A DNA stretch of 64,000 nucleotides from Gloeocapsopsis sp. IPPAS B-1203 (GTDB lineage: Bacteria > Cyanobacteriota > Cyanobacteriia > Cyanobacteriales > Chroococcidiopsidaceae): NCBI RefSeq assembly GCF_002749975.1, contig NZ_PEIG01000008.1, positions 204,201-268,200 of the forward strand. Reading direction: 5' to 3'. The notes under the pieces are model-generated. The model ran no database searches, was not told the origin of the DNA, and saw nothing but the letters and a program-made list of their open reading frames with translations. Position 1 is the stretch's first letter. Each line of letters begins with the position of its first letter. Shown here piece after piece: positions 63,973 to 64,000 of the stretch. A program made the translations under genes and the position numbers.

Positions 63973-64000
63973 CAAAAAATGCTGCCTAAATTCTATCAGA

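Noticed and set aside
1..64000. tRNA, rRNA, tmRNA or CRISPR array
   Set aside because: No T-loop-like GTTCRANNC context with a cloverleaf, no rRNA-like block and no regularly spaced direct repeats were found when reading the gaps.

Overview
The window is cyanobacterial chromosome. The octamer GCGATCGC (HIP1) and its core recur throughout. Marker genes include an aa3-type cytochrome oxidase cluster with heme A synthesis genes, an SLH-domain porin, a high light-inducible protein, Uma2 endonucleases and an FNR/CRP-like regulator with a PAS domain. Base composition, spacing and small dispersed repeats fit a Chroococcidiopsis/Gloeocapsopsis-like lineage, but that placement is inference. I saw no rRNA, tRNA, CRISPR array, prophage or intact insertion sequence.

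Layout. 1-9000 is an accessory-looking stretch: the end of an acyl-CoA dehydrogenase/cyclase fusion, an Mrr-like nuclease fused to a ParA-type ATPase, a Uma2 endonuclease, a TMEM14-like membrane protein, a DUF815 ATPase followed by a coiled-coil membrane protein, and a TIR-NACHT-transmembrane protein. 9000-15000 holds two transport systems: a polar amino acid ABC transporter with fused binding protein and permease, and a NitT/TauT-type transporter with an isochorismatase-like hydrolase among its genes. 14.9-21.1 kb carries a GAF protein, a fatty acid desaturase, a divergent TetR/alcohol dehydrogenase pair with two tandem operators, a metallo-beta-lactamase-fold hydrolase and an SLH porin. 21.5-26 kb is a branched-chain amino acid transport locus (livG, livM) split by a DUF4386-cupin-AraC cassette with its own direct-repeat operator.

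26-41 kb is mixed: pgi, a cupin, a NarL-type two-component system next to an RTX protein, sfsA, a Ser/Thr kinase, an SDR, arfB, a cupin, a second Uma2 protein, a 2OG-Fe dioxygenase, a Gly-Glu-Ala repeat lipoprotein and sbcC. 41-44 kb holds two decayed genes (an EamA transporter and a membrane protein) around a hypothetical membrane protein. 43.5-53 kb is the respiratory region: PrxQ, a secreted protein, a DrrAB-type ABC exporter, ctaB, ctaA and, divergently, coxB-coxA-coxC. A PAS-CRP regulator follows convergently. 54-64 kb has small proteins, hli, ald, a ferredoxin-MBL protein, an EamA transporter, a double-RCK ion channel, LtrA and a DUF1361 protein.

The most informative signals beyond routine annotation are the tandem TetR operators at 17605-17637, the 21-bp-spaced direct repeats at 23721-23756, the Mrr-ParA fusion at 1660-2808, the TIR-NACHT protein, the hli gene of only 57 codons at 55751-55924, and the frame-broken remnant at 42808-43395 that reads as protein across several frames. 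No entirely new system is demonstrated; 1.6-9.0 kb is the best place to look for defence-type functions.
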